64,000 bases of DNA from Rhizorhapis suberifaciens (GTDB lineage Bacteria > Pseudomonadota > Alphaproteobacteria > Sphingomonadales > Sphingomonadaceae), in the NCBI RefSeq assembly GCF_014200045.1, contig NZ_JACHOV010000003.1, positions 302,567 through 366,566 on the forward strand, written 5' to 3'. Below, piece after piece: positions 1-8,426 of the stretch (position 1 is its first letter; each line of letters begins with the position of its first letter). The translations under genes were made by a program, and so were the position numbers. Below the pieces are notes generated by a model. That model was not told where the DNA came from. It ran no database searches and saw only the letters and a program-made list of their open reading frames with translations.

Positions 1-229
1 CCCGTCATGATCGCTGGGCAGGGTACAGATCTCGCGGGTGCCGGAAACCGGACTCCATGAAAAGATTCTCGTCCATCCCGCCGAACCCAGGCGTCTTGGT
101 CGTCATGCTACACCGGGGTTCGGCAACGATCGTCTGAAGGCCCGCCTCGGTCGGCGGGATCAAGGGCGCGCGGCTGGTCGTAGGGTAGACCAGCACGACC
201 GTGCTTCGACGCCGAGCCGTCTTACACAA
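1..229 (-). pseudogene. Remnant of an SMP-30-type beta-propeller lactonase, internally deleted
   Basis: Reading leftwards, about 50 codons match the intact SMP-30-like protein encoded at 1432-2481: the shared stretch runs from a SRAP motif through EAGLQTIVA to FGGMD and an M-E-S/I-E-G position. The match then jumps, at about base 50, to DNA resembling the last ~30 codons of the same paralogue (its G-T-R-E-L-Y region), but in a shifted frame that stops at base 5. Roughly 250-280 codons are missing and the signal peptide is not recognisable. It sits just behind the stop of the second propeller gene, so it looks like the decayed end of a tandem duplication in this operon. DNA left of base 1 is not visible. 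Confidence 0.75.
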
Positions 230-235
230 TCCGCA

Positions 236-1321
236 TCATGGCATCGGCCGATAGCCAAGCTTGTTGGCGCTAAACGAGCCGACCCAGAGGGTCTTGCCGA
301 CAGGAAGTGCAAAGGAGACGCCAGAAAATTGCGGATCGGCTGGCGCCTTGTGCAGGAACGTCACTGCCAGCGTCTCGGAATCCACTGCCTCGACATGATA
401 GCCTTTCGTGCAAGGCATGCCGTTCGCCGCCGCCGCGCAAGCGTCGGTCCGCGCTCCGGCGGCGATAAGGCGCCCGTCCACCCAGTGAATATTGTCAGGC
501 AAGCCGCCCTTGATCTCGACGCTTCTCAGCTTCCGGGCGGGGTTGGTGGTGGTAAAGGACGTAATGGCGCCATCGCCGATGGTCATCGCGCTCTTGCTGT
601 TGACATATATTGTCTTGCCGTCGGCCGACACTTCGATGCCGTTATTGCCGACCAGGTCGGTCCCCGCCATACGTTCGAACGCGGGGCTGCCGGGGGTCCA
701 TTTGTAGACGGCTCCGGTCCGCTTCGGAACGCCTGTCCACCAATCCCGTATGGTATAGCCCGAATGGTTCATCACCGTCGCGTAAACGGTCCCGTCGGAC
801 GCTGCGACAACGGCGTTGGCGACCAGTTGGTCGGACCAAGGGAGGCACCCCGCCCAGGTCAGGGTCGGCTTGCCGCGTGCCGTGTCGACGTCGAAGACTT
901 CGATCCTTTCCCCGACGCCTGGATTGGTTCCGCCATGGTTGACTGCGTAGAGGGTCGCATGTCCGCCTTCGCGCTGGTGAAGGGCGATGCCGTGGATTGC
1001 CAGATCGTCGGCCGCTGGCTGAACCTTGCATTGGTCAAAAGGTTCGCGGGCCTTGGCGCCGGCCGGCGCGATCCACCGCTCCCATTGTTTAGTCGTCCCA
1101 TCGACGAGGTAAAGCCCGGCTCCAAGACGCATCCCACTAGCGATGATCCATCGCCCACCTGGCAGAGCTGCCAAATCTTCGGGGCTTTGGATCCCACACA
1201 GGAATTCAAGGTCGCCCGAGGGGGGACAGCTATCCTCGGTCGAATTGGCGGCAATGCCGGGCCAGGCCAGTCCCAGAAGACCGACAAATAATCCGCCTAT
1301 CAACGCCTGAACCTTGTTCAT
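236..1321 (-). CDS. Secreted SMP-30/paraoxonase-like beta-propeller protein
   Basis: A 361-residue protein with an N-terminal signal peptide (hydrophobic GLFVGLLGLAWPGIAA at about 9-24). The ATG at 1321 is preceded by GGGAGAG; a longer frame to 1390 lacks such a site and would bury the signal peptide. The body has repeated blade motifs typical of SMP-30/gluconolactonase/paraoxonase folds: a HGIAL segment, an N-N-G-I-E-V-S-A-D-G-K-T-I-Y motif, and a D-N-I-H-W segment that resembles metal-binding residues of these enzymes. These families hydrolyse lactones or aryl esters using Ca2+; the substrate here is unknown. It lies 110 bp downstream of another propeller gene and is probably part of the TonB-receptor operon, acting in the periplasm. 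Confidence 0.8.
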   Translation of the reverse strand: MNKVQALIGGLFVGLLGLAWPGIAANSTEDSCPPSGDLEFLCGIQSPEDLAALPGGRWIIASGMRLGAGLYLVDGTTKQWERWIAPAGAKAREPFDQCKVQPAADDLAIHGIALHQREGGHATLYAVNHGGTNPGVGERIEVFDVDTARGKPTLTWAGCLPWSDQLVANAVVAASDGTVYATVMNHSGYTIRDWWTGVPKRTGAVYKWTPGSPAFERMAGTDLVGNNGIEVSADGKTIYVNSKSAMTIGDGAITSFTTTNPARKLRSVEIKGGLPDNIHWVDGRLIAAGARTDACAAAANGMPCTKGYHVEAVDSETLAVTFLHKAPADPQFSGVSFALPVGKTLWVGSFSANKLGYRPMP

Positions 1322-1431
1322 GCAACTCTCCCGTCCATCGCTCAATCTCAGGGGCGCGCTTTTCGCAGGATGGAAAACCACTGTTTTCATAGCGCGAACT
1401 TAGCATCGAAAGCGTCACGGCATATCGCGTC

Positions 1432-2481
1432 TCAGGGGCCGGTCGGGGCTGCGGCCTTGGCAAAGGCGCCGGCGCGATGGATCTTGGCCGCGCGGCCGGG
1501 ATAATCGCTCGACAGGATATAGAGTTCGCGGGTGCCGGGTTTGATCGCCATGCTGGTGGTGAAGAGCAACTCGCCGCGTTCGCGGTCGGGGATCAGTATC
1601 TGGCCGATGGGCACGCCCTTGGGATTGAACACCATGACCCGGCCTTCGCCCGCAAGCGCGGCATAGACGTTGCCGTCGCTGTCGGTTCGCAGCGAATCCA
1701 CGGTCGCGCCGGTGAAATGGTAGCGCATGGTGGTGGCGACGACGGGCGCAATCTGCGTCGGCGTGACCAGATTGATGCGATGGAGAATCCCGGTCCCTAC
1801 CTCGCCGACCCACAATGTCTTGCCGTCCGGGCTGATCGCGATCCCGTTGGGCTCCGACATGCGGGTCATGATGGGGGTGATCGTCTTCATGTCCGCAGCG
1901 ACATGATAGACCCCACCTGTGCGGTCGGTATTGTTGCCCTTGAAGTCGGTGAAGTAGAAACCGCCCTCCTTGTCCATGGCAAGGTCGTTGGGCTTGTAGC
2001 CCGCCCTGGCATCGACGATGACCTGCCTGTCCGAACCATCCTGACGGATCGAGACTATATTGCCTCCGCCACCTGCCACGAGGATACGGCCGTTTTTCAA
2101 AACGGCCAGGCCAGAGGAATGGCCTTCATTCTTCGGCAGGATCATCGTCAGCTCCTGCTTGGGCGAAAGCCGCATGATCCGGCCGCCCTGCACCTCGACG
2201 AACAGGAGGTTGCCCTGCGCATCGAACAGAGGACCCTCTATGAAGAGGTCCTGATCCATCCCGCCGAACGCCGGCATGCTGGTCGTCATGGCGAACCAGG
2301 GTTGCGCGACGATCGTCTGGAGACCGGCCTCGGCCGGCGGGATTGCGGGCGCGCGGCTGGCCGTGGAATAGGTGAGAGTGGGATAGGATGTCGGCCCCGC
2401 TTTCGACGGGGCCTGTGCCGCAGCTTCGCCTGCGCAAATCGCGCAGGCGGAGATCATCAATAACTTGGCCGCGTTCACCAT
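1432..2481 (-). CDS. Secreted SMP-30/gluconolactonase-like protein
   Basis: A 349-residue protein beginning MVNAAKLL with a signal peptide ending near AGEAAAQA. The ATG at 2481 has a GTGAGGACC site just upstream and lies 16 bp after the stop of the TonB receptor gene, which fits translation within one operon; a frame extending to 2643 would overlap the receptor gene. Blade motifs typical of SMP-30 are clear: E-G-P-L-F-D-A-Q-G-N-L-L, K-P-N-D-L-A-M-D-K-E-G, and E-P-N-G-I-A-I-S-P-D-G, which supply the metal-site Glu and Asn residues. The family hydrolyses lactones with divalent metal. A degraded copy of this gene lies at 1-229. The substrate cannot be read from sequence; uptake by the neighbouring receptor suggests a sugar-acid or aromatic lactone. 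Confidence 0.85.
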   Translation of the reverse strand: MVNAAKLLMISACAICAGEAAAQAPSKAGPTSYPTLTYSTASRAPAIPPAEAGLQTIVAQPWFAMTTSMPAFGGMDQDLFIEGPLFDAQGNLLFVEVQGGRIMRLSPKQELTMILPKNEGHSSGLAVLKNGRILVAGGGGNIVSIRQDGSDRQVIVDARAGYKPNDLAMDKEGGFYFTDFKGNNTDRTGGVYHVAADMKTITPIMTRMSEPNGIAISPDGKTLWVGEVGTGILHRINLVTPTQIAPVVATTMRYHFTGATVDSLRTDSDGNVYAALAGEGRVMVFNPKGVPIGQILIPDRERGELLFTTSMAIKPGTRELYILSSDYPGRAAKIHRAGAFAKAAAPTGP

Positions 2482-2497
2482 CAGCTGGTCCTCACCA

Positions 2498-4921
2498 TCA
2501 GAACCTGGTCGATACGCGCAGCATGACTTCGCGACCGCGGCTGACGGACCCCTGGTAATCGGCCAGTACGGCAGGCCCGGTTTCGTTGCCCGGCGCCGTG
2601 CCGGTGAAGGGAACACCGCTGGCTCTGGCCCAATAATATTCATCGGTCAGGTTACGGCCAATCAGCGCGATCTCCCAGCGATCATCCTGCTCTGCAAGGC
2701 GCAGCGTTGCGTCGAACAGCTGGTAATTAGGTACCCGTGCATATGGAGTGGAGCTCGGGTCCGAGAAGTAGCTGGCGCTGAACGTCATGTTCGTCGAAAG
2801 GCCCAGTTTCATTCCGGCGCCGACCGGCATGTCATAGTCAAAGCCGACATTGCCCGTCCATTCCGGTGCGCGAACCACTTGTCCGCCCGCCAGATCCTGC
2901 AAAGATCCGTTTTGGCCGGGAGCAGCGGACATCGCCTGCCCCGGCTGGCCCCCTGGAACGGGCACGAATGAGCAGCCGAGCGCTTTGGTCTGGCCCCGGT
3001 AGCAGTTCGCAAAATAGTCCAGGTAGCGCGCCTTGTTATAGGCCACGGCGCCGCGCAGGCTCAGCCCCTCCAACGGCGTGCGGTAGGAAAAGTCGAATTC
3101 CCCGCCCTTGCTCCGCACCTTGCCGACATTCTTGAGCTCCTGGAAGCCAGTGCCCGTGCTGATCGTGACCTGCAGGCCTTTTACCTCATAGGTATAGAGC
3201 GACAGGCTCGTGCGGAGGTCGCCACCAAGCAGGGACGCCTTGGCGCCTGCCTCGAAGCCCTTGACGGTCTGCTGGTCGTAATCGACGGGGAGGACTGGGT
3301 TGGCCGCACCCCCGTTATAGCCGCCGGAGATGAAACCGTGCTTGTAGGAGCCGTAGATGTTCAGGTTCCGGTCGGGATGGTATGACAGCGTGACTTCGGG
3401 CGAGAAGTCGTTCCAGCTGTCTTTGGAACCCTGGGCGAGGATCGGCACCCGGGGCAGAAGAAGCCCGGTTGTCGGATCAACGGCAAGTCCGGTTTCGGCG
3501 ACCGGCAGACTTTTCTTCTCGTAGGAATAACGACCACCCGCTGACAGTTCGAACTGCTCGGTGATGTCCCACTGCATCTGCATGAACGCCGAATAGGCGC
3601 GGCCTTTCTGCTCGGATACGTTGTTCGCGATCGGCAATGGAATGAGCGGCGGCACCGTGGTGAAAGCCGTTCCGTTGAAAAAGGCTCTCAAAGCCTGCTT
3701 GGCCTTGCTCGTCTGAAAGTGACCGCCGATCATGAAATTGACAGGCTCGTCGAAATTGCTGGTGAGGCGAAGTTCTTCCGAAAGTTCCGTGAAGCTCAAC
3801 GTTGGATGAGATGCCACCATGTTTGCCGGCAAATAGGTCGCGGTCACGTTAATGAAGTCATCGGATTTTTGATAAAACAAACCGGTCACCGAGGTAAGCG
3901 TCAACACGTCGCTCGGGCGATAGTTCATTTCGTAGCTGACCAGCGCCTGTTTGCTATCCCCTCTCAGCTGGCCATCGTTTTCGCCAAAAGGCGGATGGCG
4001 CAGGGCGAAGTTATCCGTCCGAGCGCCGATCGAAACCTGGTCATCGGCGCGGCAATTGTCGACCTGGGGCAACAGCGGGGCACCGCCCGGACATGCCACA
4101 AGCTGGAGATTGGACGTGAACCCGTCGCTATGGATCTCGCCATAGGTGACCTTCAGGCGGGCGTCGAAATTGTCCGTCGGCTCCCACATCAATGTCCCGC
4201 GCACGAGGAATTCCTCGGACCTTGGCGCATATTGATGCCTGGGCGCGGTGATCTCGCTGCGCGGCGTGGTGTTGCGAACCCAGCCGCGCATCTTCGATCC
4301 ATAGGCCGCGATGCGAAAGCCGAGATCCTCGGTGATCGGACCGGCGACATAGCCTTCGCCGCGCCACTCATGGGCGTTGAACTCATAGCCAACCGACGCC
4401 TTGCCCTCAAATGTCTTCGTCGGATCGCCGGTGCGGATGGAGATGACGCCGCCGGGGCTGTTCTTGCCATAGAACAGCGCCTGAGGCCCCTTCAGAACTT
4501 CGACCTGCTGCATGTCCATCTGTCCCATGCGGCGAACGGTGGCGCGCGCCACCTGCACGCCATCGATGTTGAACGACACCGCCTGGTCGGCAAAGGGGTT
4601 GCCGTCCGAGCCGCTGATACCCCGGATCACAATGCTGCCGCCCCCGCCGGTGGCGCTTTCGGCAACGATCAGCTGGGGCACGAGGCGGGCGAGGCCATCC
4701 ATCGAATTGACGCCGCGCTTTTCCAGTTCGGCGCCGCTTACCGCGGTGATCGCGACGGGCACGTCGATGAGCGACTCTTGGCGCTTGCGCGCGGTCACCA
4801 CGATGTCGCCGATGCTCGGATCGCCCTGAGAAACAGTGTAGCCCTGAGCGATTGCCGGCGCGGCATATGCGAACAGGCTCCCGCAGATCGTTGCAGCTGC
4901 CGCATGCTTCCAGTTCTTCAT
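2498..4921 (-). CDS. TonB-dependent outer-membrane receptor
   Basis: An 807-residue receptor. The ATG at 4921 follows GGGGAGATGTC and opens a signal peptide (MKNWKHAAAATICGSLFAYA, cleaved near AIAQ). A TonB-box-like IGDIVVTARKR at about residues 36-46 leads into the plug domain (about 45-160, with L-K-G-P-Q-A-L-F-Y-G-K-N-S-P-G-G), and the remainder is a 22-strand barrel ending in a terminal Phe (RVSTRF). It imports an unidentified ligand through the outer membrane, powered by TonB-ExbBD. It heads an operon with two secreted lactonase-like proteins, and an MFS carrier is encoded divergently across a 737-bp gap, the usual layout of a sphingomonad substrate-uptake locus. The receptor is of the general catabolic type rather than an obvious siderophore receptor. 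Confidence 0.93.
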   Translation of the reverse strand: MKNWKHAAAATICGSLFAYAAPAIAQGYTVSQGDPSIGDIVVTARKRQESLIDVPVAITAVSGAELEKRGVNSMDGLARLVPQLIVAESATGGGGSIVIRGISGSDGNPFADQAVSFNIDGVQVARATVRRMGQMDMQQVEVLKGPQALFYGKNSPGGVISIRTGDPTKTFEGKASVGYEFNAHEWRGEGYVAGPITEDLGFRIAAYGSKMRGWVRNTTPRSEITAPRHQYAPRSEEFLVRGTLMWEPTDNFDARLKVTYGEIHSDGFTSNLQLVACPGGAPLLPQVDNCRADDQVSIGARTDNFALRHPPFGENDGQLRGDSKQALVSYEMNYRPSDVLTLTSVTGLFYQKSDDFINVTATYLPANMVASHPTLSFTELSEELRLTSNFDEPVNFMIGGHFQTSKAKQALRAFFNGTAFTTVPPLIPLPIANNVSEQKGRAYSAFMQMQWDITEQFELSAGGRYSYEKKSLPVAETGLAVDPTTGLLLPRVPILAQGSKDSWNDFSPEVTLSYHPDRNLNIYGSYKHGFISGGYNGGAANPVLPVDYDQQTVKGFEAGAKASLLGGDLRTSLSLYTYEVKGLQVTISTGTGFQELKNVGKVRSKGGEFDFSYRTPLEGLSLRGAVAYNKARYLDYFANCYRGQTKALGCSFVPVPGGQPGQAMSAAPGQNGSLQDLAGGQVVRAPEWTGNVGFDYDMPVGAGMKLGLSTNMTFSASYFSDPSSTPYARVPNYQLFDATLRLAEQDDRWEIALIGRNLTDEYYWARASGVPFTGTAPGNETGPAVLADYQGSVSRGREVMLRVSTRF

Positions 4922-5054
4922 GACATCTCCCCTAGTGCGACTGTGTGCCGCTTCAATCAAGCTGTGGACACGCTTTGTCCACGATGCCTGATCTTGTTTA
5001 TATTTACACCAGTGGACGCGATCCGAAGTCCCGCTGGCTTTATTCAGTGGCAGT

Positions 5055-5345
5055 CAGTGACAATATGTGACGCAGCTCTACGGTCTAGCAGATTAATTGA
5101 ACCGCTGTTTTAATCGCGCTCCCCTTTGCCAAGTCGAGGATCGTCCAGAGCCAAAAAGCCGAGGCGGCGGTTCAATTCTGTTCGTATTGAGAGGATGAAA
5201 CGCAAACTCGTTGCCAAAGGCGTCTACCGACCGGAACTCGACGCGGTGGCGGCGATTTGGCTACTGCAAATCTAGTGATCTGTCCTTTAAAATGGCGATT
5301 CAATTAATCTGCTAGACCGTAGAGCTGTGTCTCATATTGTCACTG
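5055..5345. mobile_element. Short non-autonomous element (MITE-like) with 59-bp inverted ends
   Basis: Bases 5055-5113 and the reverse complement of 5287-5345 match at about 53-54 of 59 positions; the core GGTCTAGCAGATTAATTGAA is identical on both sides. About 173 bp lie between the arms. That interior has no complete gene; a plus-strand frame around 5185-5274 (beginning with an Arg/Lys-rich M-K-R-K-L stretch) is open but short and unrecognised. I see no clear target-site duplication. The size and long inverted ends fit a miniature inverted-repeat element or an insertion sequence emptied of its transposase. It lies in the promoter region between the divergent receptor and MFS genes. The family is not identified. 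Confidence 0.65.
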
Positions 5346-5404
5346 GATAAGCCTCGGGGCAGAATGAGCGGAACGGCTGGAGGCCGATGCAGCGATGGAT
5401 CATA

Positions 5405-5482
5405 CTAAGCGGAAAATCTTGGCGACGGCGTCGCGCTGACTTCCACTGGCGGTTCGTCAGATCGCCCCTTCCTTCGTGCACA
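5405..5482 (-). pseudogene. Trace of an IS5-type transposase N-terminus
   Basis: On the minus strand a short frame reads E-G-R-G-D-L-T-N-R-Q-W-K, closely resembling the R-G-D-L-T-D-x-Q-W motif near the N-terminus of IS5-family transposases. The similarity fades after about 20 codons and no DDE residues follow. The rest of the gap up to the MFS gene (5483-5658) holds nothing I recognise. This is probably a relic of an insertion that, with the adjacent inverted-repeat element, has rearranged the region. The match is short and judged from motif memory only. Confidence 0.35.
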
Positions 5483-5658
5483 TCCCGGACGGGCGATGCG
5501 GAACTCCGTTTGACGGCGTAGCGAGCGTTCTTCGGAACGGCCTATCCATTCCTCGTTTGCCGCGGCATTCGCCGCGATGCTTTGTGGGGTAATCAATTTA
5601 CCCTGCCACCGATGGTTGAAAAATAAGACTGCGAATGCCGCAAGGGAGAGTAGAGAAA

Positions 5659-6993
5659 ATGCACGCGTCCATCAGCACTGAAGCGCCCAGTTCTTTAAAG
5701 GTTGGCGCTGGGCCATGGCTGGTTCTCTTTATGTTGGCGGCGCTTTATACATTTTCGCTGGTCGATCGAAATATTCTCATCCTGCTGATCGGCCCGATCA
5801 AGACAGAGTTTCAGCTCAACGATATACAGATCGGTTTGCTGGTCGGCACAGCTTTTGCCATTGTCTATGCGTTTCTGGGCGTACCGGCAGGCCGCATAGC
5901 CGATCAAGGCAACCGCAAACTGCTGATCGCCGCGGGTGCGATCATCTGGTGCCTTTGCACGATCGGATCGGCCTTTGCCGCCAGCTACGTCATATTGGTC
6001 TTGCTCCGACTGGGTCTCGCTGCCGGTGAAGCGGTGCTGACGCCAGCGGCGCATTCGATGATCGGCGATCTTTTTCCGCGTGAAAAGCGCAGTCTGGCCG
6101 CGAGCCTTTACACGACCGCTGGCCTAATTGGCCCGCCCCTGGCGTTTTCCGGCGGCGCCCTAATCATCGCGGGCATCGAAGCTGCGAAGGCCGGCGGCGT
6201 TCAGATCGACATGCAGATCTGGCAACTTGTGCTTCTTGCGGTGGGCCTGCCGTCCCTGGCTTTGTCCATCCTGTTTCTGCTGACGGCCCGCGAGCCGCAG
6301 CGGACGAACGAGCATGGCCAGGCGCATGCGGTTACAAAGCGCGATGTCATCCGCCAGATCGCGGCCCACAAAAAAATGTATTCCGGGCTTTTTTTAACCA
6401 CCGCGTCCGCGGGAGGGTTCTGCTACGCGCTCAATTACTGGACGGTAGAGTCGCTCAAGCGGGATTTTGGCTGGTCTGCGGTAGAGGCCGGATCGGCCTA
6501 TGGCCCGGTCGTTTTCGTGGGGAGCATACTCGGGGTGATGGGAGTACCCTGGATCACTTCCCGCGTGAAAGCACGGGGGCGCATGGATGCCGTCATTCTG
6601 GTCACCATGGCTTGTATGGCCATGGCCTTTCCATCGTTGTCCATCGGCTTGATGCTGCCCGACCCAGTGGTTCGGCTGGCATTGATTGGATTGGGTTCGG
6701 CCGCAGGGCTGGGTGGCGTCACCAATATCGTGGTTTCCATGCAGGAGGTCGCGCCCGCTCGGATGAGGGGGACATTTGTGGCGTTGCTGTACATGGGCCT
6801 CACGCTGTTGGGCGCAGGCGTGGTTCCGGTCGCTGTCCCGATGCTGGGCGATATGCTCCACGGCCTGACTGGGGGACTGGCGACCGTCTGCGGAGCGCTC
6901 AGCGCATTTGGCCTGTTACTGCTCTGGTGGATACGCGCCGATTTCGAACGTGAAGCGATTGCCGGCTTCCCTGTCGTTGGTGCCCGCATCTAG
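5659..6993 (+). CDS. MFS transporter, spinster-like
   Basis: A 444-residue inner-membrane carrier with about 12 hydrophobic helices. The signature V-D-R-N-I-L follows helix 1 (about residues 34-39), and loop 2-3 contains the MFS motif G-R-I-A-D-Q-G-N-R-K (about 82-91). The ATG at 5659 has GGGAGAG ten bases upstream; the alternative ATG at 5635 has no ribosome site. Spinster-like carriers in sphingomonads typically sit beside TonB receptors and catabolic genes and move small organic acids or lipids. Here it is divergent from the receptor/lactonase operon, so it may carry the hydrolysed product across the inner membrane. That role is inferred from position only. Confidence 0.88.
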   Translation: MHASISTEAPSSLKVGAGPWLVLFMLAALYTFSLVDRNILILLIGPIKTEFQLNDIQIGLLVGTAFAIVYAFLGVPAGRIADQGNRKLLIAAGAIIWCLCTIGSAFAASYVILVLLRLGLAAGEAVLTPAAHSMIGDLFPREKRSLAASLYTTAGLIGPPLAFSGGALIIAGIEAAKAGGVQIDMQIWQLVLLAVGLPSLALSILFLLTAREPQRTNEHGQAHAVTKRDVIRQIAAHKKMYSGLFLTTASAGGFCYALNYWTVESLKRDFGWSAVEAGSAYGPVVFVGSILGVMGVPWITSRVKARGRMDAVILVTMACMAMAFPSLSIGLMLPDPVVRLALIGLGSAAGLGGVTNIVVSMQEVAPARMRGTFVALLYMGLTLLGAGVVPVAVPMLGDMLHGLTGGLATVCGALSAFGLLLLWWIRADFEREAIAGFPVVGARI

Positions 6994-7011
6994 TTGTTCG
7001 GTCCCGGATCT

Positions 7012-7692
7012 TCAATGGCTCATGGAAATCACGACCCGCCCTCGGATTCGACCTTCCAGAATCTCATGACCAAGCTGGATAACGTCCTCGATGCCCGCCG
7101 TCGTGGTCATGGCGGCGAGTTTCTCATGGTCAAGCTCTCGGGCCAGACGTCTCCAGGCTTCCAGGCGAAGTGCTTTCGGCGCCATGACGGAGTCGATACC
7201 GAGCAGACTTACACCACGTAAGATGAACGGCGCCACCGACGAGGGCAGATCCATCCCGCCAGCCAGGCCGCAGGCTGCGACGGCACCGCGATACTTTGTG
7301 CTCGCAAGGACGCTTGCAAGCGTCGTGGATCCGACCGAGTCAACGCCCGCGGCCCAACGCTCCTTGGCGAGTGGCTGGCCTGATCCGGCCAGTTCCGCAC
7401 GATCCAGGATCTCGGTCGCGCCGAGTTCCTTGAGATAGTCCGTTGCACTTGCCCGGCCCGTGGAGGCGATGACATGCCAGCCCGCTCTTGCGAGCAGAGC
7501 AATAGCGATCGAGCCGAGACCGCCCGCCGCTCCGGTAACGATAACCGGACCATAGCTTGGTGTGACGCCCTGATGCTCGATCGCCATCAAGGCGAGCATC
7601 GCGGTGTAGCCTGCGGTGCCGACAGCCATGGCCTGGGCGCCGCTTATGCCTTCGGGCAGCGGAATCAGCCATTCGCCTTTCACGCGCGCGCT
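7012..7692 (-). pseudogene. Acrylyl-CoA reductase/YhdH-type oxidoreductase, N-terminally truncated
   Basis: About 225 codons of a medium-chain reductase remain, running from V-K-G-E-W-L-I-P-L-P-E-G through A-V-G-T-A-G-Y-T-A-M, the nucleotide-binding V-T-G-A-A-G-G-L-G-S-I-A, to the C-terminal G-R-I-R-G-R-V-V-I. This order and spacing match the AcuI/YhdH family (usually about 325-335 residues). The first ~100 residues are missing: homology stops at about 7690, where a different oxidoreductase fragment starts on the other strand. The remaining frame is intact, so the loss may be recent. The first available Met is internal and a functional product is unlikely. It is convergent with the MFS gene. 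Confidence 0.7.
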
Positions 7693-8144
7693 TCTGGATG
7701 ATTTCGGCTTCGATGTAGCTCTTGACCATTATGCAGAGGATTTCGAGGCGCGGTTGAGCGCGGCTTGCCCCGATGGGATCGACGTCTATTTTGAGAATGT
7801 CGGCGGCCGGGTGCTTGCGGCTGTTTTGCCGTTGCTCAACCAATTTGCCCGCGTGCCGGTGTGTGGCCTGGTCGCCCATTATTCAGGAGTCCGCCGGTGC
7901 ACCGGATCAATTCCTTGCTTTCATGCGCGATATTCTGGTCAAGAGCATAACCTTTCGCGGCTTCATCAACTCTGACCTGATGGAATATTATCCGGCATTT
8001 CTGGAAGAGGTCGGTGCTGGAATTGCGAATGGCGCTATCCGCTATCGCGAGGACGTCGTGACAGGCCTCCCGCAGGCTCCTGATGCGTTCATCGGCATGC
8101 TCAAGGGCAAAAACTTCGGTAAGCTGCTTGTCAAGCTTCGCTAG
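7690..8144 (+). pseudogene. NADP-dependent medium-chain oxidoreductase, 3' half with a frameshift
   Basis: From about 7690 the plus strand reads F-G-F-D-V-A-L-D-H-Y, then D-G-I-D-V-Y-F-E-N-V-G-G and C-G-L-V-A-H-Y, then after a one-base frame change near 7883 continues A-P-D-Q-F-L-A-F-M, I-T-F-R-G-F-I and ends G-K-N-F-G-K-L-L-V-K-L-R. This is the C-terminal half of the CurA/prostaglandin-reductase-like family (about 330-345 residues). Its N-terminal ~190 residues are absent. It meets the truncated minus-strand gene head to head, as if one deletion had removed both 5' ends of a divergent pair. The second lesion, the frameshift, shows it is decaying. Confidence 0.75.
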
Positions 8145-8426
8145 AGCATCGGTTGATAAGCGGATTTTGCGGCCCAGGGATGGAGACCGGTGAGAAGATG
8201 TCAATCCTCACCGGCAGCACAATTTTTCATCATATGCCAAATAACATATAAAATTCCTTCGGGCCAAAGTGATCTGCTTGGTCCACGCAGGCATTCCGGA
8301 GCAGCTTTGCGTCCTTTGACTTCAGATCCATGTTGGGCGTGGAGAGTGGGGTCCGGAAGCAACACGTTAACCATTTGTAAGCCTGGTTCCGCTTAGGTTC
8401 TTCAGGACCTCAAGCAGGTGGGACCA

